Shown here: positions 19,662 through 28,874 of the stretch, in pieces
Layout: every line of letters begins with the position of its first letter
Numbering within the stretch: position 1 is the first letter of the stretch
NCBI RefSeq assembly: GCF_947250645.1
Contig: NZ_OX366334.1
Span: 1 to 64,000, forward strand
Origin: Wolbachia endosymbiont (group B) of Eucosma cana
Lineage (GTDB): Bacteria > Pseudomonadota > Alphaproteobacteria > Rickettsiales > Anaplasmataceae
Direction: 5' to 3'
Length of the DNA: 64,000 bases
Program-made: the position numbers and the translations under genes
The notes under the pieces: generated by a model
What the model saw: the letters and a program-made list of their open reading frames with translations, nothing else
The model's database searches: none
Told to the model about the DNA's origin: nothing

Positions 19662-21188
19662 TTACAAAGGAAGATTATCATGCTTCTTCCATATCCTTTC
19701 TACTTTCTTGTTTTTAAGCAGCTCTAGTGCTTTGTGAAAGTGATGCCTTGTTTTACTTGGCACTATAATGTCATCAATGTATCCATGTGATGCAGCAAAA
19801 AATGGATTAGCAAATTTCTCTTTATATTCTTTGATTAACGTTTGCTGGTCTTTTTCATGCCTAAATATAATTTCAACTGCACTTTCAGGGCCCATTACAG
19901 CTATTTCAGCGGTTGGCCAAGCATAATTTATATCACCTTTTAAGTGTTTTGAGTTCATAACAATATATGCACCACCATACGCTTTTCTAGTGATAAGACT
20001 AATTTTCGGCACGGTCGCTTCAGCGTAAGCGTAAAGCAGTTTCGCTCCGTGTTGTATTATATTATTGTATTCTTGATTTGTACCTGGCAGGAAACCTGGA
20101 ACATCAATAAGTGTGATGATGGGAATGTTAAATGCGTCACAAAATCTTACAAACCTCGCAGCTTTTCTTGAAGAGTCAATATCTAAGCATCCTGCAAGGT
20201 GCATAGGTTGATTTGCAACAACACCAATAGTATTTCCTCCAATTCTGCCAAAGCCAATTATGATGTTACGAGCAAAATCGGGTTTTAGTTCAAAAAATTT
20301 CCTTTCATCACACACCTTTTCAATGAGTTCATATATATCATAAGGAGTGTTAGGATTGGTAGGAACTAGAGTGTTCAAAGATTCATCAACATCATCAATT
20401 AAGTTGCAGATTGGTACAGATTTCGTTGACTCTTGATTATTTACTGGTAAAAAGGTAAGGAATTCACGGATTCTCAGCAGCATTTCAACATCGTTATTGA
20501 ACGCAAAATCTGCTACTCCTGTTTTGCTTGTATGAATTTTTGCTCCACCAAGATCTTCGTGGCTTACATCTTCATAGGTAACTTTTTTCACTACATCTGG
20601 TCCGGTTATAAACATGTATGAGCTATTTTTTACCATGAAAATAAAATCGGTTAGCGCTGGAGAGTAAACTGCACCGCCAGCACATGGGCCCATGATTAGA
20701 GAGATTTGTGGTATAACTCCGGATGCATTTACATTTCTTTGAAAAATTTCTCCGTAACCAGCAAGGGAATTTACTCCCTCCTGAATTCTGGCTCCACCAG
20801 AGTCATTTAGTCCGATAATTGGAATCCTGGCATTAATTGCCATATCCATAATTTTGCATATTTTTTTTGCATGCGATGCGCCAAGTGATCCACCAAAGAC
20901 AGTGAAATCCTGAGAATAAACAAAAACTTTTCTGCCATAAATAGTACCATGGCCAATTACAACTCCATCACCTAAAAAATCAGCATTTTGCATGCCAAAA
21001 TCAGTTGCGTGATGTTTTACAAACTTATCATATTCTTGAAATGAATTTTCATCGAGCAGTATACTCAGCCTTTCTCTAGCGGTTAGCTTTCCTTTTTCAT
21101 GTTGCTTGTTAACTCTATCAGGACCTCCTCCTTTTTCGGCTTCTAATGTTTTGATCTTTAGAGTTTCTAGTATTTCAGAGTCTTGCAT
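19662..21188 (-). CDS. pccB: propionyl-CoA carboxylase beta chain
   Basis: The carboxyltransferase subunit that moves the carboxyl group from biotin to propionyl-CoA, giving methylmalonyl-CoA. It is 508 residues long. Seen are [20 protein letters not shown] near residue 20, the acyl-CoA oxyanion region [20 protein letters not shown] near 119, [16 protein letters not shown] near 165, and the C-terminal half signature [17 protein letters not shown] near 362 with MNSKHLKGD near 413. These fit PccB rather than AccD. The biotin-carrying alpha subunit is not in this window. The gene ends 28 bases from IS3 copy 2 and is itself intact. Confidence 0.95.
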   Translation of the reverse strand: MQDSEILETLKIKTLEAEKGGGPDRVNKQHEKGKLTARERLSILLDENSFQEYDKFVKHHATDFGMQNADFLGDGVVIGHGTIYGRKVFVYSQDFTVFGGSLGASHAKKICKIMDMAINARIPIIGLNDSGGARIQEGVNSLAGYGEIFQRNVNASGVIPQISLIMGPCAGGAVYSPALTDFIFMVKNSSYMFITGPDVVKKVTYEDVSHEDLGGAKIHTSKTGVADFAFNNDVEMLLRIREFLTFLPVNNQESTKSVPICNLIDDVDESLNTLVPTNPNTPYDIYELIEKVCDERKFFELKPDFARNIIIGFGRIGGNTIGVVANQPMHLAGCLDIDSSRKAARFVRFCDAFNIPIITLIDVPGFLPGTNQEYNNIIQHGAKLLYAYAEATVPKISLITRKAYGGAYIVMNSKHLKGDINYAWPTAEIAVMGPESAVEIIFRHEKDQQTLIKEYKEKFANPFFAASHGYIDDIIVPSKTRHHFHKALELLKNKKVERIWKKHDNLPL

Positions 21189-21249
21189 GTAGTAAAATAA
21201 CTTTCAAATTGGTTGCAAACTTTATTGAGCTTACAAATCCTATTGATTA

Positions 21250-21288
21250 TACACATACACCGTTACTGCATGCAACGGTGTATGTGTA
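21250..21288. terminator. perfect 15-bp hairpin between minus-strand genes
   Basis: Arms 21250-21264 (TACACATACACCGTT) and 21274-21288 are perfectly complementary around a 9-base loop. It lies just past the stop of the minus-strand gene at 21313 and before pccB. No U-run follows on either strand, so Rho-independent termination is possible but not proven. It does not resemble the palindromic family found elsewhere here. Confidence 0.5.
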
Positions 21289-21312
21289 CGATAATTAATG
21301 CGCTAGCAATTT

Positions 21313-22137
21313 CTATTTAATATTTTGAGAATGCTGAGACTCACTAACATTCTGTGCACTTGCACTTGTTACACCTGTTGATGGATTGATTGTTATAACT
21401 TCTCTTTCAATTCCTTGTAAGTTTGAAGCCAATGAGACCAATTTTGCTAGAGTCATGTCATTATATTTATCCATCTTCTTATTCTCATAATAGCCAATTT
21501 TTATTTTTACAGCTTTGTTTTCCTCGAAGTCCTCAGGACTTATATTATCACTTAAATCAGTACAAAATACGTTACCATTTTCACTAATATCTAAAGCAAT
21601 ACTGCAATCTCTATCACCCACTTTCCAGTTAAATTTAATTATACAAGACTCATTTAGTATTTGATAAAGCCTTACACCATCATCACTTTGTGAAACACGC
21701 ACCAACCTTTTATCTTCTGGAGATACCAATGTAAAAGCTCCAATTTTTGGATTACTATCCTTTAAGGATTTACCAGGAAATGAGTTATTAAATTTTAACT
21801 CACCTCTGCCTTCTTTTAACGATACCCATGCAGTAAATGATTTATCTTCTTTTCCTCTCAACCTCACATCTACAGAATCATTACCTGTATATTCAGCAAT
21901 TCCTTTTCGAATTACACTCAGAAATTTCTTAGTTTCTTCATCATTGTCACTCAAAAAAAGCTCCTTATTTGCATGTGACCGGGATGGATCATTGAGATTC
22001 TCCAATGCTTTAGCTAAAGTTATATAGTTATATATACGTGTCCTGTTGTTATAAGGTGTCCCTAATTTATAAATTTGAGAAGTTAATTGAGCAACTTGAT
22101 CGAAATTCATTATTAAAGTTTCATTTGCATTATGCAT
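21313..22137 (-). CDS. hypothetical protein
   Basis: I place the start at the ATG at 22137 (MHNANETLIMNFDQ), because GGAGG lies four bases upstream on the minus strand; the longer frame to 22209 has no comparable site and comes within 63 bases of the der start. The 274-residue product is soluble, with no signal peptide. A helical N-terminal part (to about residue 80) is followed by a beta-rich middle (SFTAWVSLKEGRGELKF, FTLVSPEDKRLVRVS) and a polar low-complexity tail rich in Ser, Gln and Asn. No family is recognised. It is divergent from der. Confidence 0.7.
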   Translation of the reverse strand: MHNANETLIMNFDQVAQLTSQIYKLGTPYNNRTRIYNYITLAKALENLNDPSRSHANKELFLSDNDEETKKFLSVIRKGIAEYTGNDSVDVRLRGKEDKSFTAWVSLKEGRGELKFNNSFPGKSLKDSNPKIGAFTLVSPEDKRLVRVSQSDDGVRLYQILNESCIIKFNWKVGDRDCSIALDISENGNVFCTDLSDNISPEDFEENKAVKIKIGYYENKKMDKYNDMTLAKLVSLASNLQGIEREVITINPSTGVTSASAQNVSESQHSQNIK

Positions 22138-22272
22138 AACGCCTCCGATTCTACATAATAAACTTAAGATAAAATATCCTAATTTTAGGATAGGTATATA
22201 ATCTATCAAGTCAATAGTTAAAATGAAAAATTTTGATTATAATCTATTATGTACAAAACATGCTCTTAAACT

Positions 22273-23598
22273 ATGCTGAAAATAGTCATAATAGGCCTTC
22301 CAAATGCAGGCAAGTCAACTCTATTTAATAGGCTAGTAAGAAGAAAAGCAGCGGTAGTTAGTGACATTCCAGGAGTAACGAGAGATAGGCGTGAAGGAAT
22401 TGGAAGAATTAGTGATTTAGAGTTTAAAGTTATAGATACAGGAGGATGGAATGACCAAACCAGTTTTTCACTACAAGTTATTGAACAAATAGAGCTTTCT
22501 TTATTAAGCGCAGATGTAATTTTTTTTCTTGTTGATGCAAGAGTGCAAAATGAGCAGAACAAAGAGTTTGCAAAGTGGCTGAAGAGAAAAACGAACAAAC
22601 CTGTAATACTAATAGCAAACAAATGCGAAAGTCATAAATCGGAAAACGTTGATTATTTGCAGTTCTTCAACTTCATAGGTCCGGTGTACATCTCAGCCGA
22701 ACATAATCTTGGTATGATTGATCTTTATGATGCATTAGCTAGTGTTATTGAAGGTCTTAGCGAAGGCACTGAGCTGCCTGAAAGTGAGTCCATTAGACTG
22801 AGGATTGCAATCATCGGTCGCCCAAACGTTGGAAAATCAACTTTTTTAAACAGTTTACTTGCAGAAAATAGACTAATAGTAAGCTCAGAACCCGGTACCA
22901 CGCGTGACTCTGTGGATATTTCATACGACCATAATGGGAAATTAATCACTCTCATCGACACTGCGGGAATCCGCAGAAAGGCAAATGTTGTTGATAACTT
23001 AGAATCAAGATTTGTTGAAAAAAGTATAGAGTCAATAAAGCGCTCTCATGTAGTGATTTTAATGTTAGATTCCTTGCTTGGCATTGAGCAGCAGGATTTA
23101 TCAATTGCTGAAGCTGCAATTAAAGGGGGGAAGGGAATTATCATTGTTTTAAATAAGTGGGATTTAATAGGTAAGGATGACAGAAGTAAGTTAATAAAAT
23201 TTGTCAAACAACAGGAAGTGACTCGGTTATTTTTGGAAGTGCCAACTGTAACAATTTCTGCATTGAAAGGTATGCGCTGTGGTGATGTGATAGATAAGTG
23301 TCTTGAAGTGAGTGAATCCTTAAACAAGAAGATCAGCACTGCAAAACTGAATAATTGGCTAATAGATGCCGTGGAAAAACATTCTCACCCACTTATAAAA
23401 GGTAGAGCAATTAAAATGAAGTATATTGCTCAAATTGGCACCAAACCTCCAGCTTTTTCTTTGGTATGCAACGTCCCGGAAAGTGTTGATGAGAGTTATA
23501 AACGTTATTTGACTAATGGTCTTAGAAAAAACTTCTTTGTTGAAGGTGTACCAGTTAGATTGCTTTTGAAAAAGAATAAAAACCCCTATGTAAAGTAG
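22273..23598 (+). CDS. der: ribosome assembly GTPase Der (EngA)
   Basis: A tandem-G-domain GTPase needed for 50S subunit maturation. It is 441 residues long. Domain 1 has G1 GLPNAGKST at residue 8, G3 DTGG near 56 and G4 reading ANKCES near 116, where most homologues have NKxD. Domain 2 has G1 GRPNVGKST near 180, G3 DTAG near 230 and G4 NKWD near 295. The C-terminal KH-like domain ends EGVPVRLLLKKNKNPY. The NKCE variant in domain 1 is visible and could lower guanine specificity; whether it is lineage-wide is unknown to me. Confidence 0.96.
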   Translation: MLKIVIIGLPNAGKSTLFNRLVRRKAAVVSDIPGVTRDRREGIGRISDLEFKVIDTGGWNDQTSFSLQVIEQIELSLLSADVIFFLVDARVQNEQNKEFAKWLKRKTNKPVILIANKCESHKSENVDYLQFFNFIGPVYISAEHNLGMIDLYDALASVIEGLSEGTELPESESIRLRIAIIGRPNVGKSTFLNSLLAENRLIVSSEPGTTRDSVDISYDHNGKLITLIDTAGIRRKANVVDNLESRFVEKSIESIKRSHVVILMLDSLLGIEQQDLSIAEAAIKGGKGIIIVLNKWDLIGKDDRSKLIKFVKQQEVTRLFLEVPTVTISALKGMRCGDVIDKCLEVSESLNKKISTAKLNNWLIDAVEKHSHPLIKGRAIKMKYIAQIGTKPPAFSLVCNVPESVDESYKRYLTNGLRKNFFVEGVPVRLLLKKNKNPYVK

Positions 23599-23730
23599 AT
23601 AATCTTGTTTTACTAATAATATACTTTTTTATCTTAGTAATATTATTAATAAGTAAATAATATTACTTAAATAAGTAGTTGATAAATTAATATTATATAG
23701 TAAAGTATTAACTTATTTAGTACTTTTGCT

Positions 23731-24786
23731 ATGAATTATAAAGGACAAGATTTAAGGCCTGGATCTCCACATACTTTCACGGTTGATACACCTTTAGTAT
23801 TTCAGTGGCTTCCAAAAAGATATGGATACCCGATTCCAGAAAAATATTTGGAAAGATTGAGCAATTGGGCAAAAAGGGAAGATACGCGTGTAGTGAAATT
23901 AGTAATAAATGGATCTGGTTTTACTCCTGAGCAACGCAAAGAGTTGGAGAATAAAATATCAAACAGAAAATTTAACCCAAACAAAAATATAGAACTTATA
24001 GATTTTAATGAGCTGGATTTAGGAGAGTATGAATTCAGCTTTCACTTACAACCAAATAAGAAAACAGAACTATCTAAATGTCCTTTATACAATGTATCTC
24101 AATATTTCAAAGATCTATACTCTATTCCAGAAAGTAAAAGATTATCTTTTGGTGTTGAGATAGACAGTATGCGTATATTTATGTTGTTAGCACTGAAGTC
24201 TCCTATGATCTATTTTGATTTTGATATCTTACCTAAAGAAGATAAGAAAGTTGGTGAGATTCAGGCTGTGCATGGCTTTTTGGTTGCTGAAAATGACAGA
24301 AAAGGTTATGACTATGATGGTATAGCAAGTATTGAAAATGCTATCATTGCTCTAAGCGATGCTGGTAGAGTAAAAATTATGGAAATTTACAATGAAGTAA
24401 AGAATAAGTTTCAAAAAGATTATCCTTTGTTTAAGTTATCAGAACATGAGATTTACAAAATTATGGAAGAGATAGTATATTTCACTCTTTCTAATGACGT
24501 TCTTCTTCTTATATCTAGCTATCAAGATTCTAACGAACGTTACAATAGACGTTTGGAAGAAGCAAGATTGCTTATGCAAGAAACATTTGGGTTTAAAACC
24601 AATGGAGGAGAAGTTGATATTCAATATGACAATAGCTGGACGAAAAACAAGGATGAATTGTATACCAAAGAAGAAATTGCAAAAATAGATAGTGATACTA
24701 GAGTTGCAACTGATATGAAAGGGCTGATTACTGAACCAATATACAACGGCGAGCATATGTATAGAGGTGTAAAAGTAGTAACATAG
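23731..24786 (+). CDS. putative DXD glycosyltransferase, toxin GT44-like
   Basis: A 351-residue protein I judge to carry a GT-A sugar-transferase fold. Seen in order: FQWLPKRYGYPIPEKYLERL at residues 24-43, matching the opening strand and PIP.xYL turn of GT-A enzymes of the TcdA/TcdB and Gly_transf_sug type; an Asp-x-x-Arg pair D145-R148 in GVEIDSMRIFMLLAL; and the metal-binding YFDFDILP with DXD at 163-165. In clostridial glucosylating toxins the same D-x-x-R then DXD spacing binds UDP-sugar. A conserved-looking NSWTKNKDEL with Trp near 303 may correspond to the C-terminal Trp loop of those toxins. There is no signal peptide or membrane helix. Function and host target are inferred, and motif-level matching by eye can mislead. 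Confidence 0.55.
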   Translation: MNYKGQDLRPGSPHTFTVDTPLVFQWLPKRYGYPIPEKYLERLSNWAKREDTRVVKLVINGSGFTPEQRKELENKISNRKFNPNKNIELIDFNELDLGEYEFSFHLQPNKKTELSKCPLYNVSQYFKDLYSIPESKRLSFGVEIDSMRIFMLLALKSPMIYFDFDILPKEDKKVGEIQAVHGFLVAENDRKGYDYDGIASIENAIIALSDAGRVKIMEIYNEVKNKFQKDYPLFKLSEHEIYKIMEEIVYFTLSNDVLLLISSYQDSNERYNRRLEEARLLMQETFGFKTNGGEVDIQYDNSWTKNKDELYTKEEIAKIDSDTRVATDMKGLITEPIYNGEHMYRGVKVVT

Positions 24787-24865
24787 TACTTAGTGTTCTA
24801 TCGTTACATGAAACGTTGTCAAACAAGAGTTGACTCTTCACAGATATTGTAGTAATTCATTAACT

Positions 24866-25345
24866 ATGTCAGATGTAAATAACAGTTCTATAATTTTTCT
24901 CTTATCAAGCGCTGTCGCTTTAATTTTTGCATATGTGCTAGAGTATTTTTTCAATATGATACCGTGTAAGTTATGTATATACGAGCGAGTAGTTTACTAT
25001 GTTACAGGGCTACTTGCAGTTGCGTATATGTTCAAAGACAACAAAATCCTAATCTATGCGATGTTTTGCAGCTATCTCATTGGTGCAATAATATCTTTTT
25101 ATCATGTAGGTCTTGAACTCCACTTATTTCATGATGTTTTAGGCTGTACAGAGCAAGCAAGTGGTAACGTTAGCATAGAAGAGCTAAGAAATAATCTATT
25201 AAACCCTAACTACTCTCCGTCTTGTGACAGACCTCATTATATTTTTGGTGTTTCGTTAGCAACATGGAATCTTATTTATCTTATAGTAGCTCTATTCTTA
25301 TCAGGTAAAATGTATTGTGAAGAAAGAAATAAGGTACAACAGTAA
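24866..25345 (+). CDS. dsbB: disulfide bond formation protein B-like
   Basis: An inner-membrane quinone-linked oxidase that reoxidises periplasmic DsbA. I start it at ATG 24866 (MSDVNNSSIIF); the TTG at 24830 adds twelve polar residues with no better ribosome site. The 159-residue protein has four hydrophobic segments. The first periplasmic pair is CKLC in IPCKLCIYERVVYY, the second pair is the Cys in DVLGCTEQ and the Cys in SPSCDRPHYIFGVS. Both pairs are intact. A DsbA partner is at 50156-50887. Confidence 0.85.
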   Translation: MSDVNNSSIIFLLSSAVALIFAYVLEYFFNMIPCKLCIYERVVYYVTGLLAVAYMFKDNKILIYAMFCSYLIGAIISFYHVGLELHLFHDVLGCTEQASGNVSIEELRNNLLNPNYSPSCDRPHYIFGVSLATWNLIYLIVALFLSGKMYCEERNKVQQ

Positions 25346-25440
25346 CTGGTATAGACGCTGTACTTGTGCGTTACTTGGTGCTGTCCGTAATTTAAAAATT
25401 TAGCAAGTCATACCCACTGATTCTTGCACAGCTGTACGAA

Positions 25441-25690
25441 CATTATGGTTCAGCATGCCAGTGCCCTCTTTCTTGTCATCCGAGTAGCTGAAACTGGAAG
25501 TGCGGCTATCACCCAAATAACCTTTCGTTGTTATTCAAGCAACCTATTTCTTGTCATCCTAGTGCCCAGATACTGGGATTAAGTTTGTCCATAATCTCAC
25601 CAAAAACGTTGTGTTTTAGAATAATTTTGTGCTCAATATGCTTATTTGTAGTAAAGGTTTCTGGATTCCAGCATCAAGTGCTGGCCTGAA
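25441..25690. repeat. cluster of decayed palindromic elements
   Basis: The gap between dsbB and lpdA contains several incomplete palindromes such as CTTGTCATCCGAGTAGCTG, TTGTCATCCTAGTGCCCAG and CTGGATTCCAGCATCAAGTG. The last piece joins dispersed repeat C through GCTGGCCTGAAGCTTTAG. No gene is supported here. Confidence 0.65.
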
Positions 25691-25696
25691 GCTTTA

Positions 25697-25954
25697 GCTA
25701 TAGATATTAATAAATTTACTAAGTAAAAAAAGGCAAAAGAATCCCTATATAGCGAGTTTTAATAATGTAAATTGATAATGTGATAACAAGCGTGTTTTGG
25801 CTGAAGTAGAAAAAATTTAAAAAACATGCAGCCGCTATAATTTTTATGTAATCTGCCAATAAATATCTGAGTTTTGTTGTTAAACCCGCGGAGATTAAAA
25901 ATAAGGATAAATACTCTTATTGATATAAGAAGAAAAGTGGGAAGGTTTGTCAAG
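25697..25954 (-). repeat. dispersed non-coding repeat, copy C
   Basis: Reverse-strand copy with the core ACATGCAGCCGCTATAA near 25824. Compared with copy B it has small deletions (a stretch before TTGTTGTTAAACC is missing). The 77 bases up to lpdA probably hold its promoter; nothing else is seen. Confidence 0.8.
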
Positions 25955-26031
25955 CCGCTTCTATGCACCTGAGCATTGATTATACGGGTTCCATCTGTTA
26001 TATATAATCTTTTTGAATACGAAGAAAGCTG

Positions 26032-27417
26032 ATGAATGAGTATGATATTACAGTTATAGGCAGCGGTCCTGGTGGTTATATAGCAGCAATTAGAGCGGCG
26101 CAGTTTGGATTTAAAACTGCAATTGTTGAAAAGGAAGAAAATTTGGGTGGTATATGCTTAAATTGGGGGTGTATACCAACAAAATCGCTACTTAGAGCAT
26201 CTGAAATTTATAGGTTAATAACAAGATCAGAAGAATTTGGCATAAAAGTAAAGGATGCAAGTTTTGATATACAATCAATAGTGAAATACTCAAGAAACGT
26301 TGTTGATAAATTGTCAAGCGGTGTTGCATATTTGATGAAAAAAAATAACATCAAAGTTCATCAAGGCTTTGGTAAACTTGCAGGTAATCGTACTGTAAAA
26401 ATTCTTAATGACAAAAAGGAGGAGGAAATTTCTTCCAATCATATCATTTTAGCAACAGGTGTTAGAGCGCGAAATCTACCTGGAGTAGAGGCGGATGGAG
26501 ATTTAATATGGAATGCGCAGCACGCTATGACTCCAAAGAAGTTACCAAAATCGCTACTAATCATAGGTTCTGGTGCGATAGGAATAGAATTTGCAAGTTT
26601 TTATAGTACTTTAGGGGTTGATGTAACAATTATAGAAGTAAAAGACACTATTTTGCCGCTGGAAGATAAAGACATTTCAAATTTAGTACAAGAGATATTT
26701 ACAAAACAAGGAATAAAAATATATACGAGCAATAGTATAAAAACTTTCACTAAAAATAAAGACTCTGTTCAAGTGCAGCTAAGTGGTGGTGATAATAAAG
26801 AATTCGATAGAGTAATTGTTGCAGTTGGCGTTCAAGCAAACACTGAAAATATAGGTTTAGAAAATACAAAAATTAAGTTGAGTCCTTCTGGTTTCATTGA
26901 AACGAATGAGTGGTATGAAACAAGTGAATCAAGTGTGTATGCAATAGGTGATGTAGCTGGTCCCCCATGTTTAGCGCATAAAGCAAGTCATGAAGCTGTA
27001 ATCTGTGTTGAGAAAATTGCTGGTAAAAATGCTCATAAGTTAAAAAAAGAGTGCATACCAAATTGCACTTACTCTCATCCGCAAGTAGCAAGCGTTGGCC
27101 TTACTGAGGAACAGGCAATAAAAAGTGGATACGATATAAAAGTAGGAAAATTTCACTCCAACTTTAATGGTAAATCTATTGCACTAAGTGAAACTGAAGG
27201 TTTAGTGAAAACAATTATAGACAAAAAAACAGGCGAACTTCTTGGAGCTCACATGATAGGAGCGGAAGTAACAGAGTTAATTAGCAATTTCGCTCTTGCA
27301 AAGCAACTAGAGGGAACAGACTGCGACATAAAATCTACGATTTTTCCTCATCCAACTATTTCGGAAATTATACACGAATCAGTACTTGCCGCAGATGGTG
27401 AATCGTTAAATAGTTAA
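26032..27417 (+). CDS. lpdA: dihydrolipoamide dehydrogenase (E3)
   Basis: Reoxidises lipoamide in 2-oxoacid dehydrogenase complexes with NAD. It is 461 residues long. FAD-binding VIGSGPGGYIAAIRAAQ is at residue 8, the redox disulfide in GGICLNWGCIPTKSLL at 39-54, the NAD-binding IGSGAIGIEFASF near 178, VYAIGDVAG near 302, and the catalytic His-Glu pair in HPTISEIIHES near 443. All active residues are present. Neighbours are unrelated, so this is a stand-alone lpd gene. Confidence 0.96.
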   Translation: MNEYDITVIGSGPGGYIAAIRAAQFGFKTAIVEKEENLGGICLNWGCIPTKSLLRASEIYRLITRSEEFGIKVKDASFDIQSIVKYSRNVVDKLSSGVAYLMKKNNIKVHQGFGKLAGNRTVKILNDKKEEEISSNHIILATGVRARNLPGVEADGDLIWNAQHAMTPKKLPKSLLIIGSGAIGIEFASFYSTLGVDVTIIEVKDTILPLEDKDISNLVQEIFTKQGIKIYTSNSIKTFTKNKDSVQVQLSGGDNKEFDRVIVAVGVQANTENIGLENTKIKLSPSGFIETNEWYETSESSVYAIGDVAGPPCLAHKASHEAVICVEKIAGKNAHKLKKECIPNCTYSHPQVASVGLTEEQAIKSGYDIKVGKFHSNFNGKSIALSETEGLVKTIIDKKTGELLGAHMIGAEVTELISNFALAKQLEGTDCDIKSTIFPHPTISEIIHESVLAADGESLNS

Positions 27418-27418
27418 G

Positions 27419-27778
27419 CTAACGATTCATTGTTTTAGAGCTACAATTATCCTGATTAGGCGATTCAATTCTAATAGATTGATTACCAATATCAGATTTT
27501 TCTAACTTTTCTTTTAACCCTTCAGCTGCTTCTTTCACTTCAAGCTTTTTTTCCTGATTAAGATCCTCTGGGCTTTTTCTTTTACTGTCTAAACCTTGTT
27601 GTCTATCAATATTTTTATTGAGTTGTTCTTGCTGAGGTAGATCAACAACTGAGTTAAAAAGAGCTTTTATTATGTTTTTTAATAAACCTCCGCTTCTGCT
27701 TTGCTCTTGAGGCTTATTTTTTACGTTAGATTCTTTTTTACTGTCACTATTTTTAGGCATTTTTAACTCAACTATCAT
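27419..27778 (-). CDS. hypothetical low-complexity charged protein
   Basis: A 119-residue frame, or 113 if it starts at the second Met (MPKNSDSKKESN). It is dominated by Lys, Glu, Gln, Ser and Asn and is probably disordered, with one short amphipathic patch LLKNIIKALFNSVVDL near residue 32. No family is recognised. It converges on lpdA with one base between the stops and is divergent from murG. The lack of any conserved domain makes the call moderate. Confidence 0.55.
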   Translation of the reverse strand: MIVELKMPKNSDSKKESNVKNKPQEQSRSGGLLKNIIKALFNSVVDLPQQEQLNKNIDRQQGLDSKRKSPEDLNQEKKLEVKEAAEGLKEKLEKSDIGNQSIRIESPNQDNCSSKTMNR

Positions 27779-27815
27779 AAAGCTTGATAAAATTTTACAT
27801 GCAGATTATTAAAAA

Positions 27816-28874
27816 ATGATTAATAATCTATTATCAAATTGCTATTTACAGATGGATATTATTCTAGCAACAGGCGGTACAGGTGGGCATGTTTTTCCAG
27901 CTATAACCTTAGCAAAAGCACTAAAGGTACAAGGGCCCAATTGTATATTATTCACTGATCAAAAAACCATCAATATAGAAAGTTATATTTTACCATTGTG
28001 CAAGCCAAGTGGCAACAAATTGAAGTTTCTCTTTTTGTTAATGTATAGTTGTGTATTAGCACTGTATCAAACAAGAAAATTAAAACCAAAGCTAATCATT
28101 GGTTTTGGTAGCTACGCTTCTTTTCCAACTCTTTTTGCAGCAAAGATTTTTTCTATACCTATAATTTTACATGAACAAAATATAGTTTTAGGGAGAGTAA
28201 ATAGATTCTTTTTCAAGAGTGCAAAATTAATTGCAACTAGCTTTCCAGAGACTAAGTATGCAGAAGGTAGTAAATGCGTTTTTACAGGAAATTTTGTCGA
28301 TATAGAAGCACAAGGCTATTCTAGAGCTGAAACAGTTTTAAACGTGTTAATAATAGCAGGCAGTCAGGGTGCAAATTTTTTTGATGATGTAGTGAGCAGC
28401 GTAATTTGTGATCTACCTGTTGAAGTAAAAGAGAGGATTAGAGTAACGCAGCAATGTACGAAGAAAAATATAAACAAGGTCAAGAGTCTATACAAAAGTG
28501 AAGGAATTGATTGTGAGTTAAGTGAGTTTTTCGATGATATGGAAAATAAACTGGCCAATGCTCATTTGGTAATTAGCAGAGCGGGGGCAACTTCAATAGC
28601 AGAGATTACTCTTGCTGAGCGTCCTGCTGTATATATTCCTTATCCTCACTCAAAAGATAACCATCAATTTTATAATGCAAAACATATTGAAGATTCGGGA
28701 GCAGCTGTAATGTTTGAGCAAAATAGTAACGCGAAAAAGAATCTAGGAGAGTTGCTAGTTGATTTATTGCAAAATTGTCAAAAATTGCGTGATATGGCTA
28801 ATAATACTAAGAAAACAAGAATAAGGAATGGAGTTACTGAATTTATTAAGGCAATAGCTCAAGAACTTAGTTGA
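27816..28874 (+). CDS. murG: lipid II synthase MurG
   Basis: Transfers GlcNAc from UDP-GlcNAc to lipid I at the inner face of the membrane. It is 352 residues from the first Met; the Met before DIILATGGTGGH (residue 13) is an alternative start. Seen are the glycine loop GGTGGHVFPAITLAKAL, HEQNIVLGRVNRF near 122, GSQGANFFDD near 186 and the donor-site SRAGATSIAEITLAERPAVY near 250. Wolbachia makes lipid II without a classical cell wall. The 3' end overlaps gshB by 16 bases in convergent orientation. Confidence 0.95.
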   Translation: MINNLLSNCYLQMDIILATGGTGGHVFPAITLAKALKVQGPNCILFTDQKTINIESYILPLCKPSGNKLKFLFLLMYSCVLALYQTRKLKPKLIIGFGSYASFPTLFAAKIFSIPIILHEQNIVLGRVNRFFFKSAKLIATSFPETKYAEGSKCVFTGNFVDIEAQGYSRAETVLNVLIIAGSQGANFFDDVVSSVICDLPVEVKERIRVTQQCTKKNINKVKSLYKSEGIDCELSEFFDDMENKLANAHLVISRAGATSIAEITLAERPAVYIPYPHSKDNHQFYNAKHIEDSGAAVMFEQNSNAKKNLGELLVDLLQNCQKLRDMANNTKKTRIRNGVTEFIKAIAQELS

